From contig NZ_JBHSJJ010000007.1 of assembly GCF_042652345.1 (NCBI RefSeq), positions 248,001 to 312,000 of the forward strand: a stretch of 64,000 bases of DNA, written 5' to 3'. Shown here one piece after another: positions 18,141-26,962 of this stretch; the stretch's first letter is position 1; every line of letters begins with the position of its first letter. The stretch comes from Negadavirga shengliensis. Its GTDB lineage: Bacteria; Bacteroidota; Bacteroidia; Cytophagales; Cyclobacteriaceae. The notes below the pieces were generated by a model. That model saw only the letters and a list, made by a program, of their open reading frames with translations. It had not been told where the DNA came from and did not search any database. Both the position numbers and the translations under genes were made by a program.

Positions 18141-19835
18141 TCATTCCTTCCTCCCCCACAAATAAATCACATGAACCTGTCCCATAAAGGCGAATTTATG
18201 GTCACCGGAAGGGAATTCGGGGGTGCTGTCGGGAGTGAGCTGCCATTGGTAGTTGAGGCCGTTGATAAACTGCAGCTTGGAGCTCACCAATAAGTTGTCC
18301 CATTGATGGTCAAACAGGAGTCCAAGGCTGAGGTCCACCCAGGGCTGTCTTTCCTGTTGCTGTCCAAAAGCCCGGTAATAAAAATCCTGGTGGTTGGCCA
18401 CTCTTTCCAGCAAAATCCCCATTTTGTTCAGCTTTTCCACAAGGGAAAATTCCAAGGTCTGGGCATTGGAGCCGACACCGGTTCCTACACCAAGAGGCTG
18501 GCCGTAATTGGTGAAGCCCCGGGCAATATAATGCGTATGCCAAGTCAACCCACCCAACAATCCCCAGTACCGTACATACCTATTCACAGATTCCTGCTGA
18601 TGTGTAATTTCGCCCCTGATTTGGATATTTCTTGCATATTCTGAAAGCCCAAATATTTTATTGAAGCCCATAAGAAAAGCTCGGGCATGATCAGGATTTA
18701 AGATAAATTCTCTCCAATTGTAGGAGTGATCTCTTTTACCATATTCAACATAAATTTCCGCATTGGCCTGTTGATTTAAGTACCGTCCAAATACGGTTAC
18801 CTGCTGATCTTTACCTTCAGAATCCCTATCAAAACCTACTCTGGTTTTTTGCAAAGGGTCGATTACAGGAAACCAATCCCGAAAAGAACCACCTCTCATC
18901 GTATTATACTGCTGATAAGTCCTGCTCACCCCCAGAAACAAATTGGGAATCCATTTTGGATTGTAACTGATTGAAAAGCCATTTAAGTACTTATCGTCGC
19001 CAGAAAACTCTTTGAAAAATTTTGAATTTAATTCGTTAAATTGAGTAGGAGGTAACTGAGACTCAATTAGATTTCCTAAAATCAATTGCATCTCCAGGTT
19101 TCCCAAAAAAGTTTTGGCTGGTTTGATGGTATTTAATGTAAGATGAGGAAATCCAGGGGCATTATTTCCGATAGTTAAAGTATTAAATTGGCCTGGACCC
19201 CACCAAATGTTTTGGGTTGACACCCCCAATTCAAATGCTCCATACTCTGCTGTGAGCTTGGACTGTCCCCACCATAATTTCGAATACACCCCTTCACCGA
19301 AACGTTCAGGAAAATCTCCCGAATTCCAATAAAGAAACCGTGTTCTGGTTACTCCCTCATCAAAAGTATCGGGAAATCCTGGATAGGCCAAGTTCTGGGC
19401 AATTACAAATTCTGGTTGAAGCTGTACATTTAAGAAAAGAAGTTTCGCATGGCCGCCCAGAGTGGTGAAGTTTTGTAAACCCACATTTGGAATCATCAAT
19501 CCATTTCCCCATCCGTAAGGTCTATGGGTGTTAATTAAAACAGAGTTTTGAACCGGGAACAGCGTAAGTTTTTTTTTGAATATTTTATGCTGCTTTTTCC
19601 CTTGTTCGGACTCGGTTTCAAGAAAAATGAATTTCCCATTAGCTAAATAGCTATAGGCTAAAGGGCGTATATTAAGCGAGACATCAGAATCAATTTCTCC
19701 AAGAAGCTGTTTTCGGCGCAGTCCTTCCTCAAATGCACCTGATCCCGTTCGGAGGTTTTGGGCAAATGTGTGGAAACTGACAAAAATAATAACTATAAAC
19801 CAAAAAGGTATCTTAAAAAAAATGCTAGGATTCAT
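18141..19835 (-). CDS. wzi: Capsule assembly Wzi-family outer-membrane protein
   Basis: 564-residue protein with a signal peptide (IFFKIPFWFIVIIFVSFHTFAQ) and a body of alternating aromatic-rich strands, as expected of an outer-membrane beta-barrel of the Wzi/capsule assembly family. Wzi helps attach or organise polysaccharide at the cell surface. Recognisable stretches are RPYGWGNGLMIPN, SKLWWGQSKL and STQNIWWGPGQFN. It is the last gene of the leftward polysaccharide region. Base composition changes inside the gene: 32 of 60 bases are G or C at 18481-18540 but 20 of 60 at 18601-18660, and it stays low toward the start codon. The gene therefore looks mosaic, with a native 3' end and an imported 5' part. 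Confidence 0.88.
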   Translation of the reverse strand: MNPSIFFKIPFWFIVIIFVSFHTFAQNLRTGSGAFEEGLRRKQLLGEIDSDVSLNIRPLAYSYLANGKFIFLETESEQGKKQHKIFKKKLTLFPVQNSVLINTHRPYGWGNGLMIPNVGLQNFTTLGGHAKLLFLNVQLQPEFVIAQNLAYPGFPDTFDEGVTRTRFLYWNSGDFPERFGEGVYSKLWWGQSKLTAEYGAFELGVSTQNIWWGPGQFNTLTIGNNAPGFPHLTLNTIKPAKTFLGNLEMQLILGNLIESQLPPTQFNELNSKFFKEFSGDDKYLNGFSISYNPKWIPNLFLGVSRTYQQYNTMRGGSFRDWFPVIDPLQKTRVGFDRDSEGKDQQVTVFGRYLNQQANAEIYVEYGKRDHSYNWREFILNPDHARAFLMGFNKIFGLSEYARNIQIRGEITHQQESVNRYVRYWGLLGGLTWHTHYIARGFTNYGQPLGVGTGVGSNAQTLEFSLVEKLNKMGILLERVANHQDFYYRAFGQQQERQPWVDLSLGLLFDHQWDNLLVSSKLQFINGLNYQWQLTPDSTPEFPSGDHKFAFMGQVHVIYLWGRKE

Positions 19836-19866
19836 TTATTTAATATTTGAATAATATGATAAAAGC

Positions 19867-19923
19867 AAATACAACTAAGTATTCCATCAATTTTCCAAAT
19901 TAATGGAATACTTAGTTGTATTT
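19867..19923. terminator. Perfect 21-bp inverted repeat between wzi and the glycosyltransferase operon
   Basis: Arms 19867-19887 and 19903-19923 are exact reverse complements over 21 bases, with a 15-base loop. The hairpin lies between the end of the leftward operon (20010) and the start of wzi (19835). It could end the operon transcript or protect its 3' end. The T-run after the hairpin on the minus strand is broken (TTTGCTTTT), so termination is likely but not certain. Confidence 0.65.
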
Positions 19924-20009
19924 CAGAATTTTTTATAACATCAAAAATCTTTTTTGAAGATTCCTGACCTAATTAATGGTTAGAAAATGATGAGCCGCCA
20001 GATAAGGAC

Positions 20010-21221
20010 TTATTTCACCAATCTTAGTATTTCATTCTTCCGGACAGTTGAACTAAAGTTTGCTTCATAAAATGATTTTGCATTTTGGCCCATTATATCT
20101 CTATGGTCCTTGTCAAGCCGACTTAAATTAAGAATTGTATTAGCTAAAGATTTAAAATCGCCATTTTTAACAGCATAACCACATTTAGCATTGTTAATAA
20201 TCTCTGCTCCTTCTCCTGAAATCATTCCGACAATAGGCTTCCCTGATGCCATATACGCTTGTAATTTTGCCGGAACTGTCATTGAAAATATTTTTTCATC
20301 TTTCAATGAAAAAAACAGCGCAGATGCTTTATCAAAAAAATAAGGCATATATTTAACGTCATGACTTCCATAAAAAAAAACTTTGGAATCTAGTCCACTG
20401 TCTTCAATTTTAGTTTGAAACCATTTTTTACTTCTCCCATCACCAACAAATAACCAATTAATATCTTCTTCTTTTAATTTTAGAATAGCCCTAAAAACAT
20501 TTGTAAAATCTTGTGCTTCTCCAATATTCCCTGCATACATAATATTAAACCCTGAAGGAAAGCTATATTTATGAGTTGGAACTAAAATATTTTGGTCTTG
20601 AAACGCATTTTCCGCCCAGTTAGGGAAATATTGAATTTTGTCCGGAATTGTTCGTTCATTTGCTTTGATTATAAAACTTTTTGATCCCACTAAAATATGA
20701 TCATATTTATTATATATCCATCTCACCACGATCTCTACTAAATCCAAAGCCTTAGCGGATTTTATGATCCCCATAGCCTTTAAAGTGTCCGGCCACATAT
20801 CCAAATCCCAAAGGATCATGTTAGGTCTTTTAAAAAAACGATAAATGATGGGAGGAATGGCAATCAAAATAGGACTCGTATGATGTACAATAATTGTATC
20901 AAATTTTTTCTTAAAAAAAGAAAGGAATATAGTATAAATTAAAGTAGAAATAAAATAAGTTAAATAGTTTACAATAAGCCTTATTTTCGACCCGCTTCCT
21001 CTAGATACTAATGGAAGTCTTATTACGTCCACTTTTCCATACTTAGCTTTATTGTTTTTAAATAAACCATATCCCTCATGAAAATTTCCCGAGGGATAAT
21101 TAGGAATTCCCGTTATTACCAAAACCTCACGTCCTTCTCCGGCAAGCCATGAAGCTACTTCATTTACTTTGAAATTTTCAGGATAAAAATGATTCGTATA
21201 TATTAAAACTTTTCTTGCCAC
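20010..21221 (-). CDS. WbuB-like family 4 glycosyltransferase
   Basis: 403-residue GT4 enzyme with a GT-B fold that adds a sugar to the growing lipid-linked repeat unit at the cytoplasmic face. The N-terminal KVLIYTNHFYPENFKVNEV pattern and IPNYPSG are typical of the WbuB branch, which sits next to the UDP-L-FucNAc genes and is reported to transfer L-FucNAc. The sugar-nucleotide site lies in the C-terminal half (VGDGRSK, GMISGEGAEIINNAKCGY). It overlaps the upstream 2-epimerase gene by 19 bases, which argues for coupled translation and supports L-FucNAc as donor. Confidence 0.85.
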   Translation of the reverse strand: MARKVLIYTNHFYPENFKVNEVASWLAGEGREVLVITGIPNYPSGNFHEGYGLFKNNKAKYGKVDVIRLPLVSRGSGSKIRLIVNYLTYFISTLIYTIFLSFFKKKFDTIIVHHTSPILIAIPPIIYRFFKRPNMILWDLDMWPDTLKAMGIIKSAKALDLVEIVVRWIYNKYDHILVGSKSFIIKANERTIPDKIQYFPNWAENAFQDQNILVPTHKYSFPSGFNIMYAGNIGEAQDFTNVFRAILKLKEEDINWLFVGDGRSKKWFQTKIEDSGLDSKVFFYGSHDVKYMPYFFDKASALFFSLKDEKIFSMTVPAKLQAYMASGKPIVGMISGEGAEIINNAKCGYAVKNGDFKSLANTILNLSRLDKDHRDIMGQNAKSFYEANFSSTVRKNEILRLVK

Positions 21222-22342
21222 ACTACTCTTTTTATGTAATCTACATAGGAAATGATTATTCTTACCACCTTGGAAGATACATTGGACTTGCTATAATCCC
21301 TAACCAAGTTATAGTTTCTTTCGGTACCAACTTTCTGCTCGGCAAGTTGGTCTATTCCCTGATTAATCCTTTCCGCATTAAGTCCCACCATCATCACTGA
21401 TGCCTCTTCCATTGCTTCAGGTCTTTCATGAGCCTCCCGGATGTTCAACGCTCGAAAGTTTAAAATGGAAGATTCTTCTGAAATTGTCCCACTATCTGAG
21501 AGCACTGCAAAGGACCTCATTTGAAGGGCATTATAATCTATAAAACCCAATGGCTTCAAAAACCGGATCAAAGAATGAGTTTTTACTCCTTTCTCTTCTA
21601 TCATTTTTCTCGTTCTTGGATGTGTGCTGACAATAATGGGATATCGGTATTTTTCCGCCAACATGTTTAAGGAATTGATCAATCCATTAAAATTTATGGA
21701 ATTGTTTATGTTTTCTTCCCTGTGGGAAGAAACCAGAAAATAGCTGTCCTCATCCAATTGCAATTTTTTCAATATATCGGAATCTGTTATTTGATCAAGA
21801 TAATGGCCTAATACCTCATACATAGGAGAACCGGTCTTTATGATCCTATCAGGGGACAACCCTTCACGTAAGAGATATTCCCTTGCTATATCACTGTATG
21901 TAAGATTGATGTCAGCTATATGATCAACAATCTTTCGGTTTGTTTCCTCGGGCACTCTTTGATCAAAGCATCGGTTTCCTGCCTCCATATGAAAAATCGG
22001 TATATGTCTTTTCTTTGCAGGTATTGCACAAAGGCAACTGTTTGTATCTCCTAGGACCAAAAATGCATCTGGATTAGTGGACAGTAATAAAGGTTCAATT
22101 TTAATCAGAATATTCCCGATGGTGTCAGTAGCTGAATTTCCCGATGCATTTAAAAAATGATCCGGTTTCCTAATACCCAAATCATCAAAAAAGATTTGAT
22201 TTAATTCATAATCATAGTTCTGTCCAGTATGAACTAGCACATGATCAATGGCCGGAGACGTATTTAATGCCTCAATAACCCTTGAAAGTCTTATAATTTC
22301 AGGACGTGTGCCGACCACAGTCATTACTTTTAGTTTTGTCAT
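21203..22342 (-). CDS. wecB: UDP-HexNAc C-2 epimerase (CapG/FnlC, WecB family)
   Basis: 379-residue non-hydrolysing UDP-GlcNAc 2-epimerase family protein. Motifs: GTRPEIIRLS, HTGQNYDYELN, VLGDTNSCL, HMEAGNRCFDQRVPEE, SSHREENIN, SDSGTISEES. As the third gene of a dehydratase-reductase-epimerase set, it should perform the last step of UDP-L-FucNAc synthesis, C-2 epimerisation of UDP-L-PneNAc, rather than make UDP-ManNAc. It begins 10 bases after the capF-like gene. Confidence 0.92.
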   Translation of the reverse strand: MTKLKVMTVVGTRPEIIRLSRVIEALNTSPAIDHVLVHTGQNYDYELNQIFFDDLGIRKPDHFLNASGNSATDTIGNILIKIEPLLLSTNPDAFLVLGDTNSCLCAIPAKKRHIPIFHMEAGNRCFDQRVPEETNRKIVDHIADINLTYSDIAREYLLREGLSPDRIIKTGSPMYEVLGHYLDQITDSDILKKLQLDEDSYFLVSSHREENINNSINFNGLINSLNMLAEKYRYPIIVSTHPRTRKMIEEKGVKTHSLIRFLKPLGFIDYNALQMRSFAVLSDSGTISEESSILNFRALNIREAHERPEAMEEASVMMVGLNAERINQGIDQLAEQKVGTERNYNLVRDYSKSNVSSKVVRIIISYVDYIKRVVWQEKF

Positions 22343-22352
22343 GCGTATTCTA

Positions 22353-23471
22353 TTAAACTACCTCAAAATAAGTATCTGGATCTTTAGGATCATAAAATTC
22401 ATTAATCCAAAAAATCGTTAAAAGTTCCTCTTCTCCAATATTTTTTATGTTGTGGGTATACCAAATGGGCATATCTACATAAGAAGGTTCCTCCCCATTT
22501 AAAGTAAATTCAATAACCTTATCCGTTCCCACTCTTCTTAGTTGAATCAAAGCCTTCCCTTTTATGACAGAAAATCTCTCTATTTTGCGTGTATGGAAAT
22601 GGTTCCCCCGAGTTATACCAGGAGCTGTAGTTGAAAAAGAGACCTGTCCGCCCATTCCCAATCGGATAATTTCTACAAAAGCTCCCCTTGAATCAGTATG
22701 TTGGATATATTTTACTGGAAAAGTTTCTTGATGGGGCAGAAAACACCTAAACGTGTTGAAAAGGTTAAGCTCAAAATTGGTATATAGTGAAGGGATCTCT
22801 CCCTTTTCCATGTAGACAAATTTATAAAATTCCAACTGACCCAATAGATCGGAGACTTTACTGATGGATGTACAGGGAACCTCATAGAAGGAAGGAGTAT
22901 TATTAGGGTTTTCCATGATTTTAATCATTTCTGTAATCAGTTCACCCACATATATCAACTTTAATTTTCCATCAACTTTAATTTTTGGGTTTTCTCCATG
23001 GGTAAGCTGATGGCAGAAAGTAGCAACGACAGAATTGTAATAAGGTTCACCGAAAGGTCCAAAAACATTTGGAATCAACAGACCGGAAAAGTTCGCTTTG
23101 TTCTTTCTTGCCCACATTTCAAATAAAACCCTCCCTTCTTTTTTTGACAAGCCATAAAGATTGTCTTTTTCTTCTTGAGTAGAAGAAGCAAATAGAACAT
23201 GGGGAAGAGATTGAGTTTCCTCGAGTGCTTTGATCAAATACTTTACCAACCTAACATTGGTATCATAGATCACCTGTGGATCATCGTGTCTATTAAGAGC
23301 CGCTAAATGGACTATGACATCGCATCTTCTAACAAATTCCTTCAATTTGGCTTGATCAAGAAAAAATGATCGTTCAAAAGGAACACATTCAAAATTTTCT
23401 CTTAATCCAAGAGCGTTGAACAAATGCGTCCCAATAAATCCGTTCTTTCCTGTTATCCCTACTTTAATCAT
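22353..23471 (-). CDS. capF: CapF-like bifunctional reductase/epimerase with cupin
   Basis: 372-residue two-domain enzyme. The N-terminal SDR domain has the NAD(P) motif GKNGFIGTHL and a YGLSKKEGR active-site helix. The C-terminal cupin has RGNHFHTRKIERF, whose histidines likely bind zinc. This layout matches S. aureus CapF/FnlB, which works on the 4-keto intermediate made by CapE and yields UDP-L-PneNAc. It lies between capE and the 2-epimerase with gaps of 23 and 10 bases, so the three form one pathway unit. Confidence 0.92.
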   Translation of the reverse strand: MIKVGITGKNGFIGTHLFNALGLRENFECVPFERSFFLDQAKLKEFVRRCDVIVHLAALNRHDDPQVIYDTNVRLVKYLIKALEETQSLPHVLFASSTQEEKDNLYGLSKKEGRVLFEMWARKNKANFSGLLIPNVFGPFGEPYYNSVVATFCHQLTHGENPKIKVDGKLKLIYVGELITEMIKIMENPNNTPSFYEVPCTSISKVSDLLGQLEFYKFVYMEKGEIPSLYTNFELNLFNTFRCFLPHQETFPVKYIQHTDSRGAFVEIIRLGMGGQVSFSTTAPGITRGNHFHTRKIERFSVIKGKALIQLRRVGTDKVIEFTLNGEEPSYVDMPIWYTHNIKNIGEEELLTIFWINEFYDPKDPDTYFEVV

Positions 23472-23494
23472 ATCAGAAATTGATTCTTCCGTCT

Positions 23495-24541
23495 TTAACT
23501 TAGGAATTGCTGAAGGGATGATTCTCCCAAAACATCCTCTCTGATTAGAGGAAGTTTCAATAGCAGCTCCTTCATTCCTTCGACATCCAATCGTTGCGTA
23601 TTGTGGGAATGATATTCTTCCAAACTAGATACCCTGGGTTCCCCTTCTGAAAAATATTGCGCATAATTAAGGTCTCTATTGTCAGCAGGAATTCTGAAGT
23701 AATTGCCTAAATCCTCTGCCTTAACCATATCCTCCCGGTTTACCAAAGTTTCAAAAAGCTTTTCCCCGTGCCGGGTACCAATAATCTTAATTTTACTCTT
23801 TGATTGGTAAAGTTCTATCAGCGCTTTGGCGAGTACTTCAATAGTAGCCCCTGGGGCCTTCTGAACAAAAAGATCACCTTGTTGACTATTTTCGAAAGCA
23901 TATAGTACCAGGTCCACTGCATCTTCCAAGGTCATCATAAACCTGGTCATTTTTGGATCTGTAATGGTCAATGGAGCATTCCGCTTAATTTGCTCTACAA
24001 ATAAAGGAATTACCGAGCCTCTTGAGGCCATTACATTGCCATACCTTGTCCCACAAAAAATTGTTTTTTCGTCAGGCAAATTTCTTGACTTTGCCACCAT
24101 CACCTTTTCCATCAGGGCCTTGGACATCCCCATGGCATTTATAGGATAGGCTGCTTTATCAGTACTCAAAACTACGGCCTTTTTAACTTTATATTTTTCT
24201 GCCGCGGAAAGAACATTATCTGTTCCAAACACATTAGTTTTAACTGCTTCCAAAGGAAAAAACTCACAAGAAGGCACTTGCTTTAATGCTGCGGCATGAA
24301 AAATATAATCCACTCCCTTCACTGCCACTTCTACCGAATTCAAATCCCTTACATCCCCAATATAAAATTTCACTTTTGGATCTTTCAACCTGTTTCTCAT
24401 GTCGTCTTGTTTCTTCTCATCACGGCTGAAAATCCTAATTTCCTCAAACCTATCATCATTAATAAACCGATGAAGAACCGCATTTCCAAAAGAACCGGTT
24501 CCTCCAGTAATCAATAGTGTTTTATTCTTGATCATATTCAT
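23495..24541 (-). CDS. capE: UDP-GlcNAc 4,6-dehydratase/5-epimerase (CapE/FnlA)
   Basis: 348-residue extended SDR that starts UDP-L-FucNAc synthesis by 4,6-dehydration of UDP-GlcNAc with C-5 inversion. It has GGTGSFGNAV (cofactor loop), the STDKAAYPINAMG segment and GMSKALMEK, in which Met replaces the usual catalytic Tyr, as in FlaA1/CapE enzymes. The TRHGEKLFETLVNRED stretch is typical of the CapE branch. The start codon overlaps the end of the upstream GT4 gene by 20 bases; an ATG two codons later is also possible. Confidence 0.92.
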   Translation of the reverse strand: MNMIKNKTLLITGGTGSFGNAVLHRFINDDRFEEIRIFSRDEKKQDDMRNRLKDPKVKFYIGDVRDLNSVEVAVKGVDYIFHAAALKQVPSCEFFPLEAVKTNVFGTDNVLSAAEKYKVKKAVVLSTDKAAYPINAMGMSKALMEKVMVAKSRNLPDEKTIFCGTRYGNVMASRGSVIPLFVEQIKRNAPLTITDPKMTRFMMTLEDAVDLVLYAFENSQQGDLFVQKAPGATIEVLAKALIELYQSKSKIKIIGTRHGEKLFETLVNREDMVKAEDLGNYFRIPADNRDLNYAQYFSEGEPRVSSLEEYHSHNTQRLDVEGMKELLLKLPLIREDVLGESSLQQFLS

Positions 24542-25688
24542 TAAATAGCTTTAAATACAAAGATTCGGACATGTTTATGTCCTCTGTATACTTTCTTTTC
24601 CAATAGGACAGAGCACTTTCGCTATGTCTTTCATAGTCTTCCTGATTTAACCTTGAAAGTGAATTTAATATTTCCAAAAACTTTTTGGGGGAGTCCAATG
24701 GAATAGACCACCCTGCCTGCCATTTTTCCAGATTTTCCCAAGGATGCTGATCGCTCAAAATAACCGGACACCCATTTTGAAGGGCCTCTGCGATAACGTG
24801 ACTGTAATTTTCACCCTTAGTAGGGAAAAACAAAAAATGATGTTTTTGAAATAACTCATGGGTCTGGTGATAACTTACTTCTCCTTGAAACTTTACGCTG
24901 ACATTGGGCGGCAATTTTTTAACAAGGGTCTTGCATTTTTCAAAATATTTAAGATCCTCAAGGGGGCCATATAAAGAAAGTTGAACTGGAAAATGCACGT
25001 GTGTTAGTATATTTATTGCATAATCAATATTCTTGATTTCCGCTATTCGCCCAATAAACAACAGTAGAAGTTTTTTCTTTATAAGTACTTTTGAATGATT
25101 AATCTTTTTAAGCTGAGAGTAATCCAATCCTTGTTTAGAGAGATTAGGGGCAATGAACGTTTTTGCATTAAAATCCAGTAGCCTAACAATTTCCTTTTCT
25201 TCCTGGATTGTAGTAGCATGCCACATAACCTTCCGATGTATTTTAAGAGATTTGAAAAAATATAAGAAAGCTTTTTTCTTTCTGCTTTTAATCGCCAATG
25301 CCCCCGAGGAAAATTCGCCTCGGGGAGCTATAATGATCTTCTTTTTATAAAACAACCCAAAAAACATAGGTAATATGGCGAAATATGGACTAAAAAAGCT
25401 ATTCAGATAAATTGTATTTGAATTTCTAATAGAAGATAACATTTTCATAAAGCCAGTGAAGTTCCTATGTAAATAACAAACTTTATAACCTTGCTTATCC
25501 AACCATTCATTCAAAGCTAAATTAGGATATGGTACCGAATCCCGAATGTCCCTATCTCTGGTGATTAGATAATAATCCCCCAATTCACTAGTTGATTTAA
25601 TGAGGTTTTGAATAGAACGAATAGGTCCGCCAGCTTTAAACCCTGGCAAAAAGTAGTCAGCAAAAATTAACACCTTTTTTTTCATCAT
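24522..25688 (-). CDS. Family 4 glycosyltransferase
   Basis: GT-B fold transferase of about 388 residues. It shows VLIFADYFLPGFKAGGPIRS at the N-terminus, the central LLLLFIGRIAEIKNIDYAI segment that opens the donor domain, and FFPTKGENYSHVIAEALQNG with the Glu that contacts the donor sugar in GT4 enzymes. Donor and acceptor cannot be predicted. The start is the ATG at 25688, whose ATGA overlaps the stop of the upstream membrane protein gene. Another ATG follows directly. Confidence 0.85.
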   Translation of the reverse strand: MMKKKVLIFADYFLPGFKAGGPIRSIQNLIKSTSELGDYYLITRDRDIRDSVPYPNLALNEWLDKQGYKVCYLHRNFTGFMKMLSSIRNSNTIYLNSFFSPYFAILPMFFGLFYKKKIIIAPRGEFSSGALAIKSRKKKAFLYFFKSLKIHRKVMWHATTIQEEKEIVRLLDFNAKTFIAPNLSKQGLDYSQLKKINHSKVLIKKKLLLLFIGRIAEIKNIDYAINILTHVHFPVQLSLYGPLEDLKYFEKCKTLVKKLPPNVSVKFQGEVSYHQTHELFQKHHFLFFPTKGENYSHVIAEALQNGCPVILSDQHPWENLEKWQAGWSIPLDSPKKFLEILNSLSRLNQEDYERHSESALSYWKRKYTEDINMSESLYLKLFNEYDQE

Positions 25689-26962
25689 ATATATTCCCAA
25701 ATCCACTTATGGGGTTTTATAACAAAATAAATTAAATTTATAAAAACCAGAATCATAGAAATGGGAACTAAATGACGTTTTATATCTCTCATGAAAAGAG
25801 GTTTAAAATAAAACAGAGTTAGAAACCCGGTAAGAAATCCATAGTAAATTCGGGTAGTCATACCAAAATACTTAATGGAATAAATACTTCCCACGAAAAA
25901 GAGACATACGATTAGAAAAAGAAATCCCTCTCCCAAACCTGTGAAAAAGGTCTCTCTATCAATCAAAAATGAGGCTAAAAAGGCGGATAAAAACATTAGA
26001 CTGGAAAATGATGAAAAGGCCTTCGTTAACATTTGAAAAAAAGTTTCTTTCCCCAATTCTCCCATAAAAGGCCAGAAAAAATACCGAAACGGATTGGGTT
26101 CATAAAAGATTGAAGGAAACCGCTTTATCCAAAACCCAATCATAGTATCCTTGGCTTTTTGATCTCCCTCCACATAAGTTAATGCAAGTTCCCGCCTGTG
26201 AAAAGGAAGGGCACTTTCTGCGCTTTCCCCATCAGGTAGTAAAGCAATTCCTAAAGGAGCCACTATCGTCTTAGGAATTGGGGCAATTTTATAAATCAAA
26301 ACCCCAAATAGAAAAAGACCCACTACAAAATAGCTAGGGCTGATCCTTACTTTTATGACATACACCATCCCAAATAACAACAGGCTGGGCAGAAACATGA
26401 GTAGGACATGAATTCGTGTGATACCTAACAGAAAAGCCCCTATAAATACCCAGCCAATTCTTTTCGGAACCGCGGAGATACCCGCAAAAAAAGTTAAAAA
26501 TCCAAGAGCAGCAAATCCATCTCTTAAAACAAAGGTGGAATAATACCATCCTATTGATATCAAAAGAAGTAGAATTAATGATTCCTTTTTGGAATAAACG
26601 GGCTGGTTAAATAAAAAAAAGAGAACCATCCCCCAAAGAAGGGTAAAGCAGATTTTAGCAAAAATACCAATTATTATATAATCATTGAAAGGAGAAACCA
26701 AATAGATAAAATATTTATAAAAGAAATAACTAAAGTCCAGATCACTCTGTTGTATACCTCTTTCTCCAAAGTCCATTGCTGCGGAAATAAAGAAATCCTG
26801 GTCCCCTCCGTGATACTGATCGAAAAACCAAAACACCTCCACACTAGAGCCTATCGCGAAAATTACTCCCCCTAGGTAATACGTAATAAGGTATCTGCTG
26901 AAGATTTTATCAGAGTAAATCAAGGTGGTAAATGCCGCTAATACCAATAAAATCAATAACAT
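25685..26962 (-). CDS. Putative O-antigen/capsule polymerase (Wzy-like)
   Basis: 425-residue integral membrane protein with about ten to twelve hydrophobic segments and one large loop in the second half (SAESALPFHRRELALTYVEGDQ). Wzy polymerases join repeat units in the periplasm and have this topology but little sequence conservation, so the call rests on topology and on being the only polytopic protein in the cassette besides the flippase. It overlaps the GT genes on both sides, so it belongs to the operon. Confidence 0.65.
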   Translation of the reverse strand: MLLILLVLAAFTTLIYSDKIFSRYLITYYLGGVIFAIGSSVEVFWFFDQYHGGDQDFFISAAMDFGERGIQQSDLDFSYFFYKYFIYLVSPFNDYIIIGIFAKICFTLLWGMVLFFLFNQPVYSKKESLILLLLISIGWYYSTFVLRDGFAALGFLTFFAGISAVPKRIGWVFIGAFLLGITRIHVLLMFLPSLLLFGMVYVIKVRISPSYFVVGLFLFGVLIYKIAPIPKTIVAPLGIALLPDGESAESALPFHRRELALTYVEGDQKAKDTMIGFWIKRFPSIFYEPNPFRYFFWPFMGELGKETFFQMLTKAFSSFSSLMFLSAFLASFLIDRETFFTGLGEGFLFLIVCLFFVGSIYSIKYFGMTTRIYYGFLTGFLTLFYFKPLFMRDIKRHLVPISMILVFINLIYFVIKPHKWIWEYI

